Origin: Streptococcus porcinus
Lineage (GTDB): Bacteria > Bacillota > Bacilli > Lactobacillales > Streptococcaceae
Assembly: GCF_901542335.1 (NCBI RefSeq)
Contig: NZ_LR594036.1
Coordinates: 186,001 to 250,000, forward strand
DNA: 64,000 bases
Reading direction: 5' to 3'
How positions within the stretch are numbered: the first letter of the stretch is position 1; every line of letters begins with the position of its first letter. The position numbers were made by a program, and so were the translations under genes. Of this stretch, positions 53,977-63,813 are shown piece after piece. The notes under the pieces are model-generated. The model did no database searches. It saw only the letters and a list, made by a program, of their open reading frames with translations, and had not been told where the DNA came from.

Positions 53977-54762
53977 ATGACAGATATATTACTACGTATT
54001 AAGAACTTATCCATCACTTTTACTCAGTATGGAGCCTATTTAAAGCCATTTCGCTCAACACCGATAGAATCCTTAAATTTGGATATCAAAAAGGGAGAAC
54101 TTTTAGCTATTATTGGAGCTAGTGGTTCAGGAAAAAGTTTATTGGCACACGCTATCATGGATATTCTTCCTAAAAATGCAGAAGTTACAGGCGACATTAT
54201 CTACCGTGACCAACCATTGACTGCTCGACGTATCAGGCAGTTACGTGGAAAAGATATTACCTTGATTCCGCAGTCGGTGAATTATTTAGATCCATCAATG
54301 AAAGTCAAGCACCAGGTGCGATTGGGTATTTCAGAAAGATCTAAGGAAAAGCAAATCGAATTATTTCAACAATTTGGCTTGAAAAAAAGCGATGGTGACC
54401 TATATCCTTTCCAACTCTCTGGTGGTATGTTGCGACGTGTTTTGTTTACAACATGTGTGAGTGACTCAGTTTCTTTGATTATAGCAGATGAGCCAACGCC
54501 CGGCCTTCATCCAGATGCTCTACAAATGGTTTTAAAACAATTACGCGCTTTTGCAGACCAAGGTATTAGTGTCATATTTATTACTCATGATATTGTAGCG
54601 GCTACACAAATTGCTGATCGTGTCACTGTTTTTAAAGAGGGGAAGGCTATTGAAACAGCTCCAGCTAATTTTTTTAGTGGCAATGGGGACCAGCTCCAAA
54701 CAGAATTTGCCAGAAGTCTGTGGCGATCACTTCCTCAGCAAGATTTTTTGAAAGGAGTATAG
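53977..54762 (+). CDS. ABC transporter ATPase (NikD/DppD type)
   Basis: 261 residues: Walker A GASGSGKSL (about 43), Q-loop TLIPQSVNYLDPS, signature LSGGMLRRV, Walker B LIIADEPTPGLH, switch His in FITHD. This is the form used by dipeptide/nickel importers. The LSGGMLRR signature is slightly unusual against the common LSGGMxQR. Followed 1 nt later by the second ATPase. Confidence 0.92.
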   Translation: MTDILLRIKNLSITFTQYGAYLKPFRSTPIESLNLDIKKGELLAIIGASGSGKSLLAHAIMDILPKNAEVTGDIIYRDQPLTARRIRQLRGKDITLIPQSVNYLDPSMKVKHQVRLGISERSKEKQIELFQQFGLKKSDGDLYPFQLSGGMLRRVLFTTCVSDSVSLIIADEPTPGLHPDALQMVLKQLRAFADQGISVIFITHDIVAATQIADRVTVFKEGKAIETAPANFFSGNGDQLQTEFARSLWRSLPQQDFLKGV

Positions 54763-54763
54763 C

Positions 54764-55408
54764 ATGAGCTTAGAAGCTAGAGACCTTGGCTTTTATCATG
54801 ACAATGAGCCGTGGCTTTTTAAGGACATCGATTTGATAGTAGAGCCTGGTCAAATATTAGGGATTTTTGGCCAAAGTGGTTGTGGTAAAACAAGTTTATC
54901 AAGGGTGTTAGCAGGTTTTTTGCAATCTAAAGCAGGTTATATTTTAGTTGATGGCCAACCTTTACCGCAAAAAGGATTTAGGCCAGTTCAACTTATTCAA
55001 CAACATCCAGAAAAAACGCTAAATCCATTATGGACAATGAAAAAGAGTTTAGAGGAAGCATATAAGCCTCAACGACCCTTACTAGAGGCTTTTGGAATCC
55101 AAGAGCAATGGCTTAATCGTCGACCTAGTGAACTTTCAGGAGGAGAACTTCAGCGTTTTTCTATTGTGCGTTCCCTACATCCCGATACAAAATACCTGAT
55201 TGCCGATGAAATGACTACTATGCTAGATAGTATTACACAAGCTAGCGTATGGAAAAACTTGCTAGACATTGTTAAAGAGCGAAACATGGGGCTCATCATT
55301 ATTAGTCATGATTTTGCCATGCTAGAAAAGCTTTGTGATCAGTGCTATTTGATTGAAGAAGATCGGTTTATATACGATATGGCCAATCAAGACGTAGCGC
55401 AAAGATAA
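54764..55408 (+). CDS. ABC transporter ATPase (NikE/DppF type)
   Basis: 214 residues, shorter than most DppF-like subunits (about 250 or more): Walker A GQSGCGKTS, Q-loop QLIQQHPEKTLNP, signature LSGGELQRF, Walker B YLIADEMTTML, switch His in ISHDFA. The missing part is the C-terminal extension. It ends the five-gene importer operon. Confidence 0.9.
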   Translation: MSLEARDLGFYHDNEPWLFKDIDLIVEPGQILGIFGQSGCGKTSLSRVLAGFLQSKAGYILVDGQPLPQKGFRPVQLIQQHPEKTLNPLWTMKKSLEEAYKPQRPLLEAFGIQEQWLNRRPSELSGGELQRFSIVRSLHPDTKYLIADEMTTMLDSITQASVWKNLLDIVKERNMGLIIISHDFAMLEKLCDQCYLIEEDRFIYDMANQDVAQR

Positions 55409-55412
55409 ATAA

Positions 55413-55442
55413 TAAAGGCTAGACAGAGTTCGTCTAGCTTTT
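55413..55442 (+). terminator. Terminator of the importer operon
   Basis: Stem AAGGCTAGAC / GTCTAGCTTTT with T-rich tail, a few nt after the last stop. Confidence 0.85.
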
Positions 55443-55602
55443 ATTTAGAATTTATTTTTTACTTTAAAATATAACCTCGACTCAAAATAAAATCCACAAA
55501 ACTTATTATCTGAATATGTTATACTAAACTAAATAGCTAATATTTGGTGGGTACTAACCTCACTACTCGTTACATTCATGTATATAACAAATGGGGAAAA
55601 AG

Positions 55603-56289
55603 ATGACATTTAAGATTTGTATCGTTGAAGATGACCTAGATTTAGCCAATTTAATAAAAGAACATTTACTAAAATATAACTTTGAAGTTGTAACCTGTAA
55701 AGACTTTAAAGATATCGAAAAATTTATCGAGGAAAATTGTCCGTCACTCATCCTATTAGATATCAATATACCTTATTATGATGGATTTTACTGGTGTAAT
55801 GAGATTAGAAAAAGTACGTTATCACCGATTATCTTTATGTCAGCAAGGATAGAAGATTATGATCAGATCAGAGCCATAGTGAGTGGCGGTGATGATTATT
55901 TAACGAAACCCTTCTCTTTCGATTTATTAGTGGCCAAGATAAATTCACAATTAAGACGAGCTTATGGAGAATATTCAAATAACGAGAAAGTATTTCAGTG
56001 TGGAGATTGTCATTTTAATAAATTAAGATTTACACTGACTAGTAAAGGGAAACAAATAGAACTTTCAAAGAATGAATCTATTTTAATAGGAATACTATTT
56101 GAGAATTTTCCTAACATCGTTAACCGTGAGTTGATTTTATCAGAAATTTGGGATAATGATCTTTTTGTAGAAGAAAATACTTTAAATGTTACTGTCAGTA
56201 GAGTGAGAAAGAAGTTAAAAGATTTGGACTCAAAGCTAAGAGTTGTAACTGTCAGAGGTACAGGGTATAAGGTGGCGTATGAAGAATAA
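55603..56289 (+). CDS. Response regulator, BceR-like
   Basis: 228 residues from ATG 55603, chosen because GGGGAAAAAG lies just before it (an ATG at 55591 overlaps that site). Receiver domain with EDD, Asp in LILLDINIPYYDG and Lys in YLTKPFSFDL; winged helix ending RGTGYKVAYEE. It pairs with an intramembrane-sensing kinase and a BceAB-type transporter, the layout of bacitracin/lantibiotic resistance modules. Overlaps the kinase gene by 11 nt. Confidence 0.9.
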   Translation: MTFKICIVEDDLDLANLIKEHLLKYNFEVVTCKDFKDIEKFIEENCPSLILLDINIPYYDGFYWCNEIRKSTLSPIIFMSARIEDYDQIRAIVSGGDDYLTKPFSFDLLVAKINSQLRRAYGEYSNNEKVFQCGDCHFNKLRFTLTSKGKQIELSKNESILIGILFENFPNIVNRELILSEIWDNDLFVEENTLNVTVSRVRKKLKDLDSKLRVVTVRGTGYKVAYEE

Positions 56290-57268
56290 AGAAGCTTTAA
56301 CATTATATATTTGGGATAATATAACCTTATTTATCACAGTTATTTCAACACAATTATTTTTCTTTGGAGTTCTTTTTTATATCAAGGGAATCCAGTTTAA
56401 AGAAACCTTATATTTTTCGTGCTTGGTGTTTATAACTCTAATTGTGTATTTAACCATCAGGTATTATAAAATGGGACGACTATATCATAAGTTATTGCTT
56501 AGAGGTCAAATCCTTAACGATTATTTTATAGAAGAACCAAGAAGTCGGGTTGAAGAGCAATATAATTCTATGATAGAGAGTCTTATAGCCCAACAGAATA
56601 AGACACAATTAAACTATAATAGGGATAAAAAGTTACAAAAAATGCTGGTATATAGATTTATCCATCAGATGAAAACTCCTGTCTCCGTTTTAAATCTGAT
56701 TTGTGAAAATCATAGAAGTAATCAAGATTTTGAAAAAATTAGTAGAAATCTGATGTCGATTCAGTATAACTTGAATCAGATGCTAGATGCTTATAAGATA
56801 GAAGAATTTAAAAATGATTTTGTTACGGAAAAGGTTCTACTAAATGACATTTGTAAAGAAAGCATTAATAACTTAAAAGATTATTTTATTAATTTTGGTG
56901 TCTACCCTAAATTATCTATCAAGGAAGGAACATATGTCTATTCAGATTCTAAATGGATAAAATTAGTTCTCAATCAATTACTAACAAATGCAATTAAATA
57001 TAGTCATAGAGGGCAAACGGTTTTAATAGAAGTTACAAGGGTAGATGGAAATATTCAACTATCTATAAAAGATAGGGGAATAGGGATTAAAAGTGCAGAA
57101 CTTAAGAAGATATTTGACCTTTTCTACGTAGGAGAAAATGGAAGAAACAATGCGGATTCAAGTGGTATCGGGCTCTATATAGTAAAAAAAGTTATCAACT
57201 ATCTAGGACATGATTTGCAGGTTGAGTCAAAACTTAATGAAGGGTCATCTTTCACAATTAAATTCTAG
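56279..57268 (+). CDS. Intramembrane-sensing histidine kinase, BceS-like
   Basis: 329 residues, two transmembrane helices close together (about 15-35 and 42-60) with a very short outer loop, then H-box RFIHQMKTPVSVLNL, N-box LLTNAIKYSHRG and G-boxes KDRGIGIKS and SSGIGLYIVKK. BceS-type kinases do not sense the antibiotic directly but the flux through the BceAB transporter. Confidence 0.9.
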   Translation: MKNKEALTLYIWDNITLFITVISTQLFFFGVLFYIKGIQFKETLYFSCLVFITLIVYLTIRYYKMGRLYHKLLLRGQILNDYFIEEPRSRVEEQYNSMIESLIAQQNKTQLNYNRDKKLQKMLVYRFIHQMKTPVSVLNLICENHRSNQDFEKISRNLMSIQYNLNQMLDAYKIEEFKNDFVTEKVLLNDICKESINNLKDYFINFGVYPKLSIKEGTYVYSDSKWIKLVLNQLLTNAIKYSHRGQTVLIEVTRVDGNIQLSIKDRGIGIKSAELKKIFDLFYVGENGRNNADSSGIGLYIVKKVINYLGHDLQVESKLNEGSSFTIKF

Positions 57269-57286
57269 TGATAAAATCTGAGAAGG

Positions 57287-57300
57287 TTACAAAACTGTAA
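57287..57300 (+). promoter_or_regulatory. Candidate BceR-type operator before the transporter genes
   Basis: Perfect inverted repeat TTACA-AAAC-TGTAA in the 242-bp gap between the kinase and the ATPase gene, about 210 bp before the ATG and upstream of AT-rich promoter-like sequence. Position suits activation of the transporter genes by the adjacent regulator. Confidence 0.45.
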
Positions 57301-57510
57301 GTTTGCGTAATATTCTTAGATTTTTCTTGTATCTAGCTTTTGCTAAACTGTTAATAATGGTAAGAAGAGGAGTGTTTTAATAAAAGGCATTCTTCTATGA
57401 ACAAAGTTCTCTAAAAGGTTACTTGTTTACTTGTAGTTGCTACAATAAGGCAAATTCTGAAGGTAATGTTGTTCTAAAAGTCGATTTTATAAAAAAGGAA
57501 GTGTATAGAA

Positions 57511-58266
57511 ATGCTATTAAAAGTTTCACATTTAGAAAAAACATATAAAGGAAAGGTTCCATTTAAAGCACTTGATGATATCACTATGGAAGTGGAAAAA
57601 GGAGAATTTGTATCCATTATGGGGCCAAGCGGTAGTGGGAAAAGCACATTTTTAAATGTTATTTCGACTATTGATAAGCCTACAGCAGGAAGAGTATTCA
57701 TCTCTGGCATAAACCCTCATGAAATGAAGGATGATGAATTATCAAAATTTAGAAGGCAGCAGCTCGGATTTGTTTTTCAACAGTTTAATTTAATAAACAC
57801 ACTAACGGTTAAAGAAAATATTATTTTACCACTTACGCTTGATAATGTTGCTGTTGATGAAATGAACGTCAGCTTAGCTAAGGTAACAGGATTACTGGGG
57901 ATAGATCAATTATTAGATAAAAGAATATACGAAATCTCTGGAGGACAAGCGCAAAGAGTAGCAATAGCAAGAGCAGTTATTAACAATCCCTCTGTGTTGC
58001 TAGCTGATGAGCCGACTGGCAATTTAGATTCAAAGGCGGCAAAAGATGTGATGAAGTTATTTAAAAAATTAAATGATACTCTGAAGGTCACAATTATAAT
58101 GGTAACACACGATCCTAATATAGCCTCATATTCTGATAAAACATATATCATAAAAGATGGGAATATTTACCAAGAAATCATAAATAAAGATAATAAAGAA
58201 GAGTATCGAAAAAGAATATTAAATACGATGACTTTGCTTGGAGGTGAGGACGTTGACTTTATTTGA
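57511..58266 (+). CDS. ABC transporter ATPase, BceA-like
   Basis: 251 residues of the MacB/BceA group: Walker A GPSGSGKST (about 38), Q-loop GFVFQQFNLINTLT, signature ISGGQAQRVAIARA, Walker B VLLADEPTGNLD and MVTHDPNIASYSD. Provides energy for the large permease encoded next. GGAAGTG site upstream. Confidence 0.93.
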   Translation: MLLKVSHLEKTYKGKVPFKALDDITMEVEKGEFVSIMGPSGSGKSTFLNVISTIDKPTAGRVFISGINPHEMKDDELSKFRRQQLGFVFQQFNLINTLTVKENIILPLTLDNVAVDEMNVSLAKVTGLLGIDQLLDKRIYEISGGQAQRVAIARAVINNPSVLLADEPTGNLDSKAAKDVMKLFKKLNDTLKVTIIMVTHDPNIASYSDKTYIIKDGNIYQEIINKDNKEEYRKRILNTMTLLGGEDVDFI

Positions 58267-60106
58267 TTTTGCATATAAAAACATAAGCAGAGATTTTAAA
58301 ACTTACATTTATCATTTTTTAAGTTGCTCATTTTCAGTTTTTGTATTTTTTATATTCACAAATTTAGCTTTTCATCCAGCCTTAAAAACTGTAGATGAAA
58401 ATAGTAGTTTAGGTCTGGTTTTATCCTTGGGACTTACTGTATCAATTATATTTTCTTTTGTTTTCATATTATATTCAATAAGTAATTTTTTAAAGCAGAG
58501 AAGTAAGCAATTTGCAATATTGAATATTATTGGTGCCAGTAATAAGCAGTTTAAGAGAATTGTTTTTTATGAAAATGTCATAATTTCTGTATTAGCGTTG
58601 TTAGCAGGGAGCTTTCTAGGTCTAGTTTTTTCAAAGTTCTTCTTGATGATTGCAGAAAGCGTTATTGGAGATTTAAACTTATATTTTTATATTCCAATAA
58701 AATCATTTATGGTAACACTCGTTTTAATGGGGGGACTGTTCACCCTTGTTTCTTTAGTTGCACCAATAATTTTAAGAAAGAAGAAGATTATAGAGCTTTT
58801 AAACAAGGAAGATGAGGCAGAAAAAAGCTATATCCTAATAGTTTCAATGGTATTAGTGATAGTATTGCCTATCACAGTATATCTTCATATAAAATTAGAT
58901 AGTTATGTTTACCCTATGTATCTTGTTACAGCAATATTGCTCATTTACTTTCTGTTTAATACTATTTTTGTCCTTTATAGTTTCATTATGAATGTAACAA
59001 ACAAAAGATTCAGAGGTAATGGACTAGTAAAGGTTACAAATTTTAAATACAATATTCATACCAATTTAAAGACAATGACAATAAATATGATCTTATTTAG
59101 TATTGTATTGTCATCTTTAGTCATAATTGTTGGAGCTCCTAATAATGTTAGCGAAGTTACCGAGAAGATTATGCCTTATTCTTATATGTATACCGCTTGG
59201 GATAAAAAGGTAGAGGAAAGTAAACAAGTACAAGCTATTAGTGGCGTCTTAAAAACTAAGAAGGACTATCAGAGTTTAAAAATAGAATTCAGTAATTTAA
59301 ATGCTATTACTAGGGATGTTATCTTATCTCATTCGACTTACAATGAAATTGCCAAATTTTTGGGAAGAAAGAGTGTTAAATTAAACAATAACCAATATTT
59401 TTTAGTAGGTGTAGACGGAAAACATACCCCAAAATTGGGTAAATTACTCAGAAAAGAGTTACGAAAAGAAGGACTAGTCAAAAATAAAGGAACAGATAAA
59501 AGAGTAATAGCTTTATCAGGTTATTTTACGAGTGTCACTGTTGTATCCGATGTCACCTATAAAAAGATGTCTCAGAACTTAAAAAAAGAAACCATTTATG
59601 CTTTTAATATAGATGACTGGAAAAATGCTAAAAAAGAAGAAAAAGAATTAAAAAAACTGGTCAAACTTGATGGAAAAACTGAATCACTTAGTTCAGCATA
59701 TGCTTATTATCAAACAGAAAAACTTCAGAGGAGTATTCTTTCCTATGTGGGCAGTATATTGTGCATTTCTTTCTTGATAGGGGTTGCCAGTATAACCTAT
59801 TCAAGGCTATATTTATCATCTGATATTGATATAAAAAAATATAAAATGATGTCTAAGTTAGGAATCGAGACAAAATTTATTAAAAAATCACTTTCAGCTA
59901 CATTAATATGGGTATTTGTTTTACCATTTGTCTTATCTTTGTTCGTCGCATGGTATTTTATTTATTCATTAGATCAGTTTACTTTAGTTTCCTACATTGG
60001 TGTATTGAAAAAGTGTAGCATAATCTATTGTATCGTAGAACTTTTGCTTTACTTTTTAATTAATAGAAAATATCAAAAGATGATCTTGGATGGGGTTTTT
60101 GAATAG
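58253..60106 (+). CDS. ABC transporter permease, BceB-like
   Basis: About 617 residues from TTG 58253, chosen because GGAGGTGAGG lies just before it; it overlaps the ATPase gene by 14 nt. FtsX/BceB topology: helix near the N-terminus (17-37), FtsX-type domain with three helices (50-175), a large extracytoplasmic domain (about 290-490), then a C-terminal helix bundle. The extracellular domain is the drug-sensing part in the family. The module is expected to protect against cell-wall-active peptides; which peptide is unknown. Confidence 0.9.
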   Translation: MTLFDFAYKNISRDFKTYIYHFLSCSFSVFVFFIFTNLAFHPALKTVDENSSLGLVLSLGLTVSIIFSFVFILYSISNFLKQRSKQFAILNIIGASNKQFKRIVFYENVIISVLALLAGSFLGLVFSKFFLMIAESVIGDLNLYFYIPIKSFMVTLVLMGGLFTLVSLVAPIILRKKKIIELLNKEDEAEKSYILIVSMVLVIVLPITVYLHIKLDSYVYPMYLVTAILLIYFLFNTIFVLYSFIMNVTNKRFRGNGLVKVTNFKYNIHTNLKTMTINMILFSIVLSSLVIIVGAPNNVSEVTEKIMPYSYMYTAWDKKVEESKQVQAISGVLKTKKDYQSLKIEFSNLNAITRDVILSHSTYNEIAKFLGRKSVKLNNNQYFLVGVDGKHTPKLGKLLRKELRKEGLVKNKGTDKRVIALSGYFTSVTVVSDVTYKKMSQNLKKETIYAFNIDDWKNAKKEEKELKKLVKLDGKTESLSSAYAYYQTEKLQRSILSYVGSILCISFLIGVASITYSRLYLSSDIDIKKYKMMSKLGIETKFIKKSLSATLIWVFVLPFVLSLFVAWYFIYSLDQFTLVSYIGVLKKCSIIYCIVELLLYFLINRKYQKMILDGVFE

Positions 60107-60274
60107 CTCTATATGAAATCTTAAATAGTGATTAGTATTGGTAGAATCAACAATTTAATTTATTGAAACTATCGGTGTCCTATTATGTGAGTGGAAAGTA
60201 TAACGTATAATATCAGAATCGCATACTTTTAAATGGTGTGAGTAATTAAAGAAAACTTTAAAATAGGAGAGATT

Positions 60275-61060
60275 ATGAAGAAAATGACAGCTCTGCACAT
60301 AAAAATAGTAGCCCTTATTTTTATGTTAATTGATCATATTAATACATTCTTTGGGCATCAATTGGGATTTCCACAATGGTTTCATTGGTTAGGAAGGTTT
60401 GTAGCTCCAGTATTTTTATATTTACTGATGGAAGGATTTAAGTATACCAAAAGTAGAAAACAATATTTAAAGAGGTTATTTATAGCTTCCATGATTATGC
60501 ATATGATAAATATTGTTAGAAGTGTCTTAACTAAAGGTTATATTAATTCTTATACCAAGGAATTTGATGCCTTTGGGCTCATAGCTGGAAACAATATATT
60601 TTGGACCCTTTTTTTAATGCTAAGTCTATTTATCCTGTTGGATAAGGTAAAAAATGGAGAAGGTCTAAGAGGAAAAAAATGGATAGTGGCAATAATATTA
60701 ATGCTACCGTTAATCTTATTTGCAGAAGGTGGTTTTTATTTGCTACCAATAGCATTTGCTTGTTTTTTCTTTAACAATAACGCAAAAAAAGTAAGTGTAT
60801 CAGTATTTATATGGTCGATGATATTACTTAGCAAAACCCTCTTTAACTATGTAGATGGAGGAAATCAAGTCATGTCATTATATCAACAATTAACTTATTC
60901 AAGTGAATTTTTGATGATGACATCAATTCCATTTATCCTAGCTTATAACGGGAAAAGGGGAGGAAGTGGGAAAAAATGGGAAAAGAATCTATTTTATGTA
61001 TTTTATCCTCTTCATCTAGTAATAATCTATTCACTATCCATTATTTTTAACCTTTTTTAA
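60275..61060 (+). CDS. TraX-family membrane protein
   Basis: 261 residues, seven or so hydrophobic segments, beginning KIVALIFMLIDHINTFFG and continuing HWLGRFVAPVFLYLLMEG, the TraX (PF05857) start pattern, named for F-pilin acetylation. In Firmicutes the family is chromosomal and of unknown substrate, probably an acyltransferase-like membrane enzyme. AGGAGA site upstream. Single gene or first of a pair with the HAD phosphatase. Confidence 0.85.
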   Translation: MKKMTALHIKIVALIFMLIDHINTFFGHQLGFPQWFHWLGRFVAPVFLYLLMEGFKYTKSRKQYLKRLFIASMIMHMINIVRSVLTKGYINSYTKEFDAFGLIAGNNIFWTLFLMLSLFILLDKVKNGEGLRGKKWIVAIILMLPLILFAEGGFYLLPIAFACFFFNNNAKKVSVSVFIWSMILLSKTLFNYVDGGNQVMSLYQQLTYSSEFLMMTSIPFILAYNGKRGGSGKKWEKNLFYVFYPLHLVIIYSLSIIFNLF

Positions 61061-61103
61061 AAAAATAGTATACTCATGTTATATGCTTTATAGGAGGAAC
61101 TCT

Positions 61104-61874
61104 ATGCAGATATATGATAATGACGGAAATGAAGCAAATTATAAAAGGATATTGGTTTTCGATTTAGACGGAACAATTGTCTATGATGGAACAACTATTG
61201 AACCAATGATATTAGAATTTTTATTAAGTATTCAAGATAGCTATGAGATCATCTTTGCTTCAGCAAGGCCTATCCGAGATATGCTTCCTCTATTAATTGA
61301 TTTTCAAAAGAATCAATTAATTGGTGGAAATGGAAGTATGATACGTAAGGATAATAAGATAAGTCTAGTTGCTAGAATACCAGAAGAAGCCATGATAACT
61401 ATTCTAACTTTAATCCATAAGTTAGACCTTGATTACATTGTGGATTATAGTTGGGATTATTCTGCTAGAATAAGAGATATTAATAATACGATTTTAGAAA
61501 AATTGGATAGTGGTAGGTTAGCAGAGAATGTCAATTTGACACCATCAAATGTTAGCAAAGTTATCTTGTTTAATATTTCAAGAGACATGGCAGCGAATTT
61601 TGAAGAAATGGATGGTATTAACGCTTTATATCATGAAGATGTTCATGAACTCGTAATAATAAGTAAAGGTATAGATAAGTACTCAGCGTTAACTTTGCTA
61701 ATTAACAACAAGCCATATTATGCTTTTGGAAATGATAAAAATGATATTGCGCTATTGAATAACTCTGAGAAAGGATACGCTATTGAATACTCTTTTAGCC
61801 ATTTAGGAAATGTTCAAGATATAACAAAGAATCAGATGATAGACTCTCTCTCTAAACTTGACATATTTAAATAA
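61104..61874 (+). CDS. HAD-superfamily (Cof-type) phosphatase
   Basis: 256 residues from ATG 61104, preceded by AGGAGG. HAD motif I VFDLDGTIVYDG (Asp nucleophile about residue 20), motif II FASARP, motif III Lys in IISKGIDKYSAL, and motif IV FGNDKNDIALL. The cap is of C2 type as in Cof/YidA sugar-phosphate phosphatases. Cytosolic; substrate not readable. Starts 44 nt after the TraX-like gene. Confidence 0.88.
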   Translation: MQIYDNDGNEANYKRILVFDLDGTIVYDGTTIEPMILEFLLSIQDSYEIIFASARPIRDMLPLLIDFQKNQLIGGNGSMIRKDNKISLVARIPEEAMITILTLIHKLDLDYIVDYSWDYSARIRDINNTILEKLDSGRLAENVNLTPSNVSKVILFNISRDMAANFEEMDGINALYHEDVHELVIISKGIDKYSALTLLINNKPYYAFGNDKNDIALLNNSEKGYAIEYSFSHLGNVQDITKNQMIDSLSKLDIFK

Positions 61875-62330
61875 CTGTAGACACTATTACTGACATCAAA
61901 AAGTATCAACTTTTTGATATTGCTAGTGTCAAATCAATTCCTATCCTATGCTTAGAAAAAGAATCTTATATCTATGACTATAGATTTAACTAACTGTAAA
62001 GTTAATAAGTTTACATGTATATCATCAGCGTTTAAATATGAGTTAGTTTGAATTTTTTAGAAATTTTTATGCTATACTAGTTGTATTAGTGAAACGATAC
62101 TAATTCTAGGAGTGTTAAGGTTTATAAAGAAAGACTTAATCTTTACCGAGTTATTAGTGTTTATTTGAGTTGTGGTATTTTTATAGTTCAGATGTAAAAA
62201 TGGCAGTGGCATGATAAGTTATGGAGTTGAAGGCAATGATTTGTTTTGTAATAGATGATGTCTCGTAGGCAGATCAAAGAAAAATACAAAAAGTTATGAC
62301 AATAATTTATGGAGATAGGGAGAAAATAAA
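61875..62330. other. Intergenic region with hairpin and promoter-like sequence
   Basis: 456 bp without a supported gene. A nested hairpin (61880-61930: GACACTA..TAGTGTC outside, ATCAAAAAGT..ACTTTTTGAT inside) may end the HAD transcript, though it lacks a T-run. A promoter-like ATGCTATACTAG lies near 62071-62082. The rest, about 62100-62300, has stops in all frames. Confidence 0.45.
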
Positions 62331-63005
62331 TTGAGGGCCATAATTAATAAATCGGATTTTAGTTGGGCTTTAATAGGTTTTATGGCGTTATTTTTAGGAG
62401 CGTTTTTTTGGGGAATAGTCATAGGTCTAATTTTTAGAACTTCAGAGGCGATTACCCTATCTGTAATGATTGGCGGAGGTTTGACTAGTTTTTTAACTCT
62501 ATGGTATGGGTATTGCTATAAAAACAAATGGACTTTAGCAGATCTAGGCTTTCACAAAGGTGAGCATTCTTTATGGAACTTGATTTGGTGGGTTCCGATA
62601 ACTTTTATTTTTTCAATTAGTGGCTCAGTCTTATTGTCATTTCTTTTAGGCGTTTCTCATGACACTGTCGAAGGTGGGGTAAATAGCGGAACAATGCATC
62701 TAGGGTGGGGAGCAGTTGTGGCGATGGAGCTAACTGTAGGAATTTTAATCCCCTTTGTTGAAGAAATCATTTTTAGACGATTTTTATTTGATTGGTTCAA
62801 ATTATATTTTCCCACATGGCTTGCTGCTAGTGCCGTAGTTATACTATTTGCAGGGATGCATGTTATTTCGGCAGTAGTAATTTACGTTTTGTTTTTAGGG
62901 ATTTCACTAATGCTTTCTCGTATTTGGTTTCAAAATCTGACTGCGCCGTGGATTATTCACATGATAAATAATTCAATAGTAGTTTTATTCGCAACGCTTA
63001 GATAA
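62331..63005 (+). CDS. CPBP-family (Abi) intramembrane metalloprotease
   Basis: 224 residues from TTG 62331 (GATAGGGAG upstream). About seven hydrophobic segments with CPBP motifs PFVEEIIFRRFLFDW (about 140), FAGMHVISA (about 180) and WIIHMINNSIVV (about 207). Single gene. Substrate unknown; some members act in bacteriocin immunity. Confidence 0.87.
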   Translation: MRAIINKSDFSWALIGFMALFLGAFFWGIVIGLIFRTSEAITLSVMIGGGLTSFLTLWYGYCYKNKWTLADLGFHKGEHSLWNLIWWVPITFIFSISGSVLLSFLLGVSHDTVEGGVNSGTMHLGWGAVVAMELTVGILIPFVEEIIFRRFLFDWFKLYFPTWLAASAVVILFAGMHVISAVVIYVLFLGISLMLSRIWFQNLTAPWIIHMINNSIVVLFATLR

Positions 63006-63155
63006 ACGAATTATATTTTAATTACAATCAAAGCTTTTTATAAAATAGATTCGGAATAAAATGTATTGCGGTGACTCCCTTTCTTTATAAGTTACCAAGT
63101 GAATAAAACTTAAAAGAAGTCAAAAAAGAAAGATTGAAGCTTTAAGGAGTATCTT

Positions 63156-63295
63156 ATGAAAATTTTGAAGGAAGACAATTGTTATTGGGAAATATGGGAG
63201 AGTGCTATCAGCAATAATAAATTATTATCAATACTATTTTGAATCTGGTTTTGAGAAAAAAGAGGTGTATGAATGTCAATTAAACTAAAAGAAGT
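63156..63295 (+). pseudogene. Short broken coding fragment before the GNAT gene
   Basis: ATG 63156 after TTAAGGAG starts a 28-codon frame (MKILKEDNCYWEIWESAISN..) that stops at 63239-63241. A shifted frame continues with YYFESGFEKKEVYECQLN to about 63288. It may be a decayed small gene; parent family not recognised. Confidence 0.35.
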
Positions 63296-63785
63296 GAACC
63301 TTAAATCTAGTCAATATTGTATTAATCAGGCTTGTGAACTTATTAAAAAATTTTGGAAAGAGCATAGTGATAGTGTTCAAACGGATGAAGAATCTATGGA
63401 TGACTTCAAAGAATGGCAAAGTAAAGGAAACTTTTTTAACTTAGTTCAATTTCAAAATCAGTACATTGGTTTTGCGAGATTAGGAAATAGAGGTGCTAAA
63501 ATTGATTGGCTAGAAGATTTGTTTATAGATGAAAAATTTCAAAATAGAGGCCTAGGTACACAAGTCATCACTATATTAGAAAATAAGGTAAAACAATACT
63601 CGGAATCTTTGTATCTAGAAGTGGCTTCAAGAAATTTGAAAGCAATGAAATTATATAGAGAGTTAGGCTTTGATTGTCTAAACTCGATTACTATTCGTAA
63701 AGATTTTCAAAAAGAAAATTTTGAAGTAATTGAACGTCAGAAAATTTCAGATTTTCAATTTGACATCAAAAAGTATAACAAGTAA
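63273..63785 (+). CDS. GNAT-family N-acetyltransferase
   Basis: 170 residues. The acetyl-CoA site is visible as DLFIDEKFQNRGLGTQVITILE (motif A, Q/RxxGxG/A), followed by LEVASRNLKAMKLYRELGF (motif B), similar in layout to aminoglycoside 6'- and related small-molecule acetyltransferases. The substrate is unknown. AAGAGGTG site upstream; terminator follows. Confidence 0.85.
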   Translation: MSIKLKEVNLKSSQYCINQACELIKKFWKEHSDSVQTDEESMDDFKEWQSKGNFFNLVQFQNQYIGFARLGNRGAKIDWLEDLFIDEKFQNRGLGTQVITILENKVKQYSESLYLEVASRNLKAMKLYRELGFDCLNSITIRKDFQKENFEVIERQKISDFQFDIKKYNK

Positions 63786-63813
63786 TTCAAAGACAAATTT
63801 TCTATAGATAAGC

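Noticed and set aside
61892..61910. GACATCAAAAAGTAT shared between 61892 and 63763
   Set aside because: A 15-nt match, one copy in a hairpin and one in the GNAT coding end. Too short to call a repeat or att pair in AT-rich DNA.
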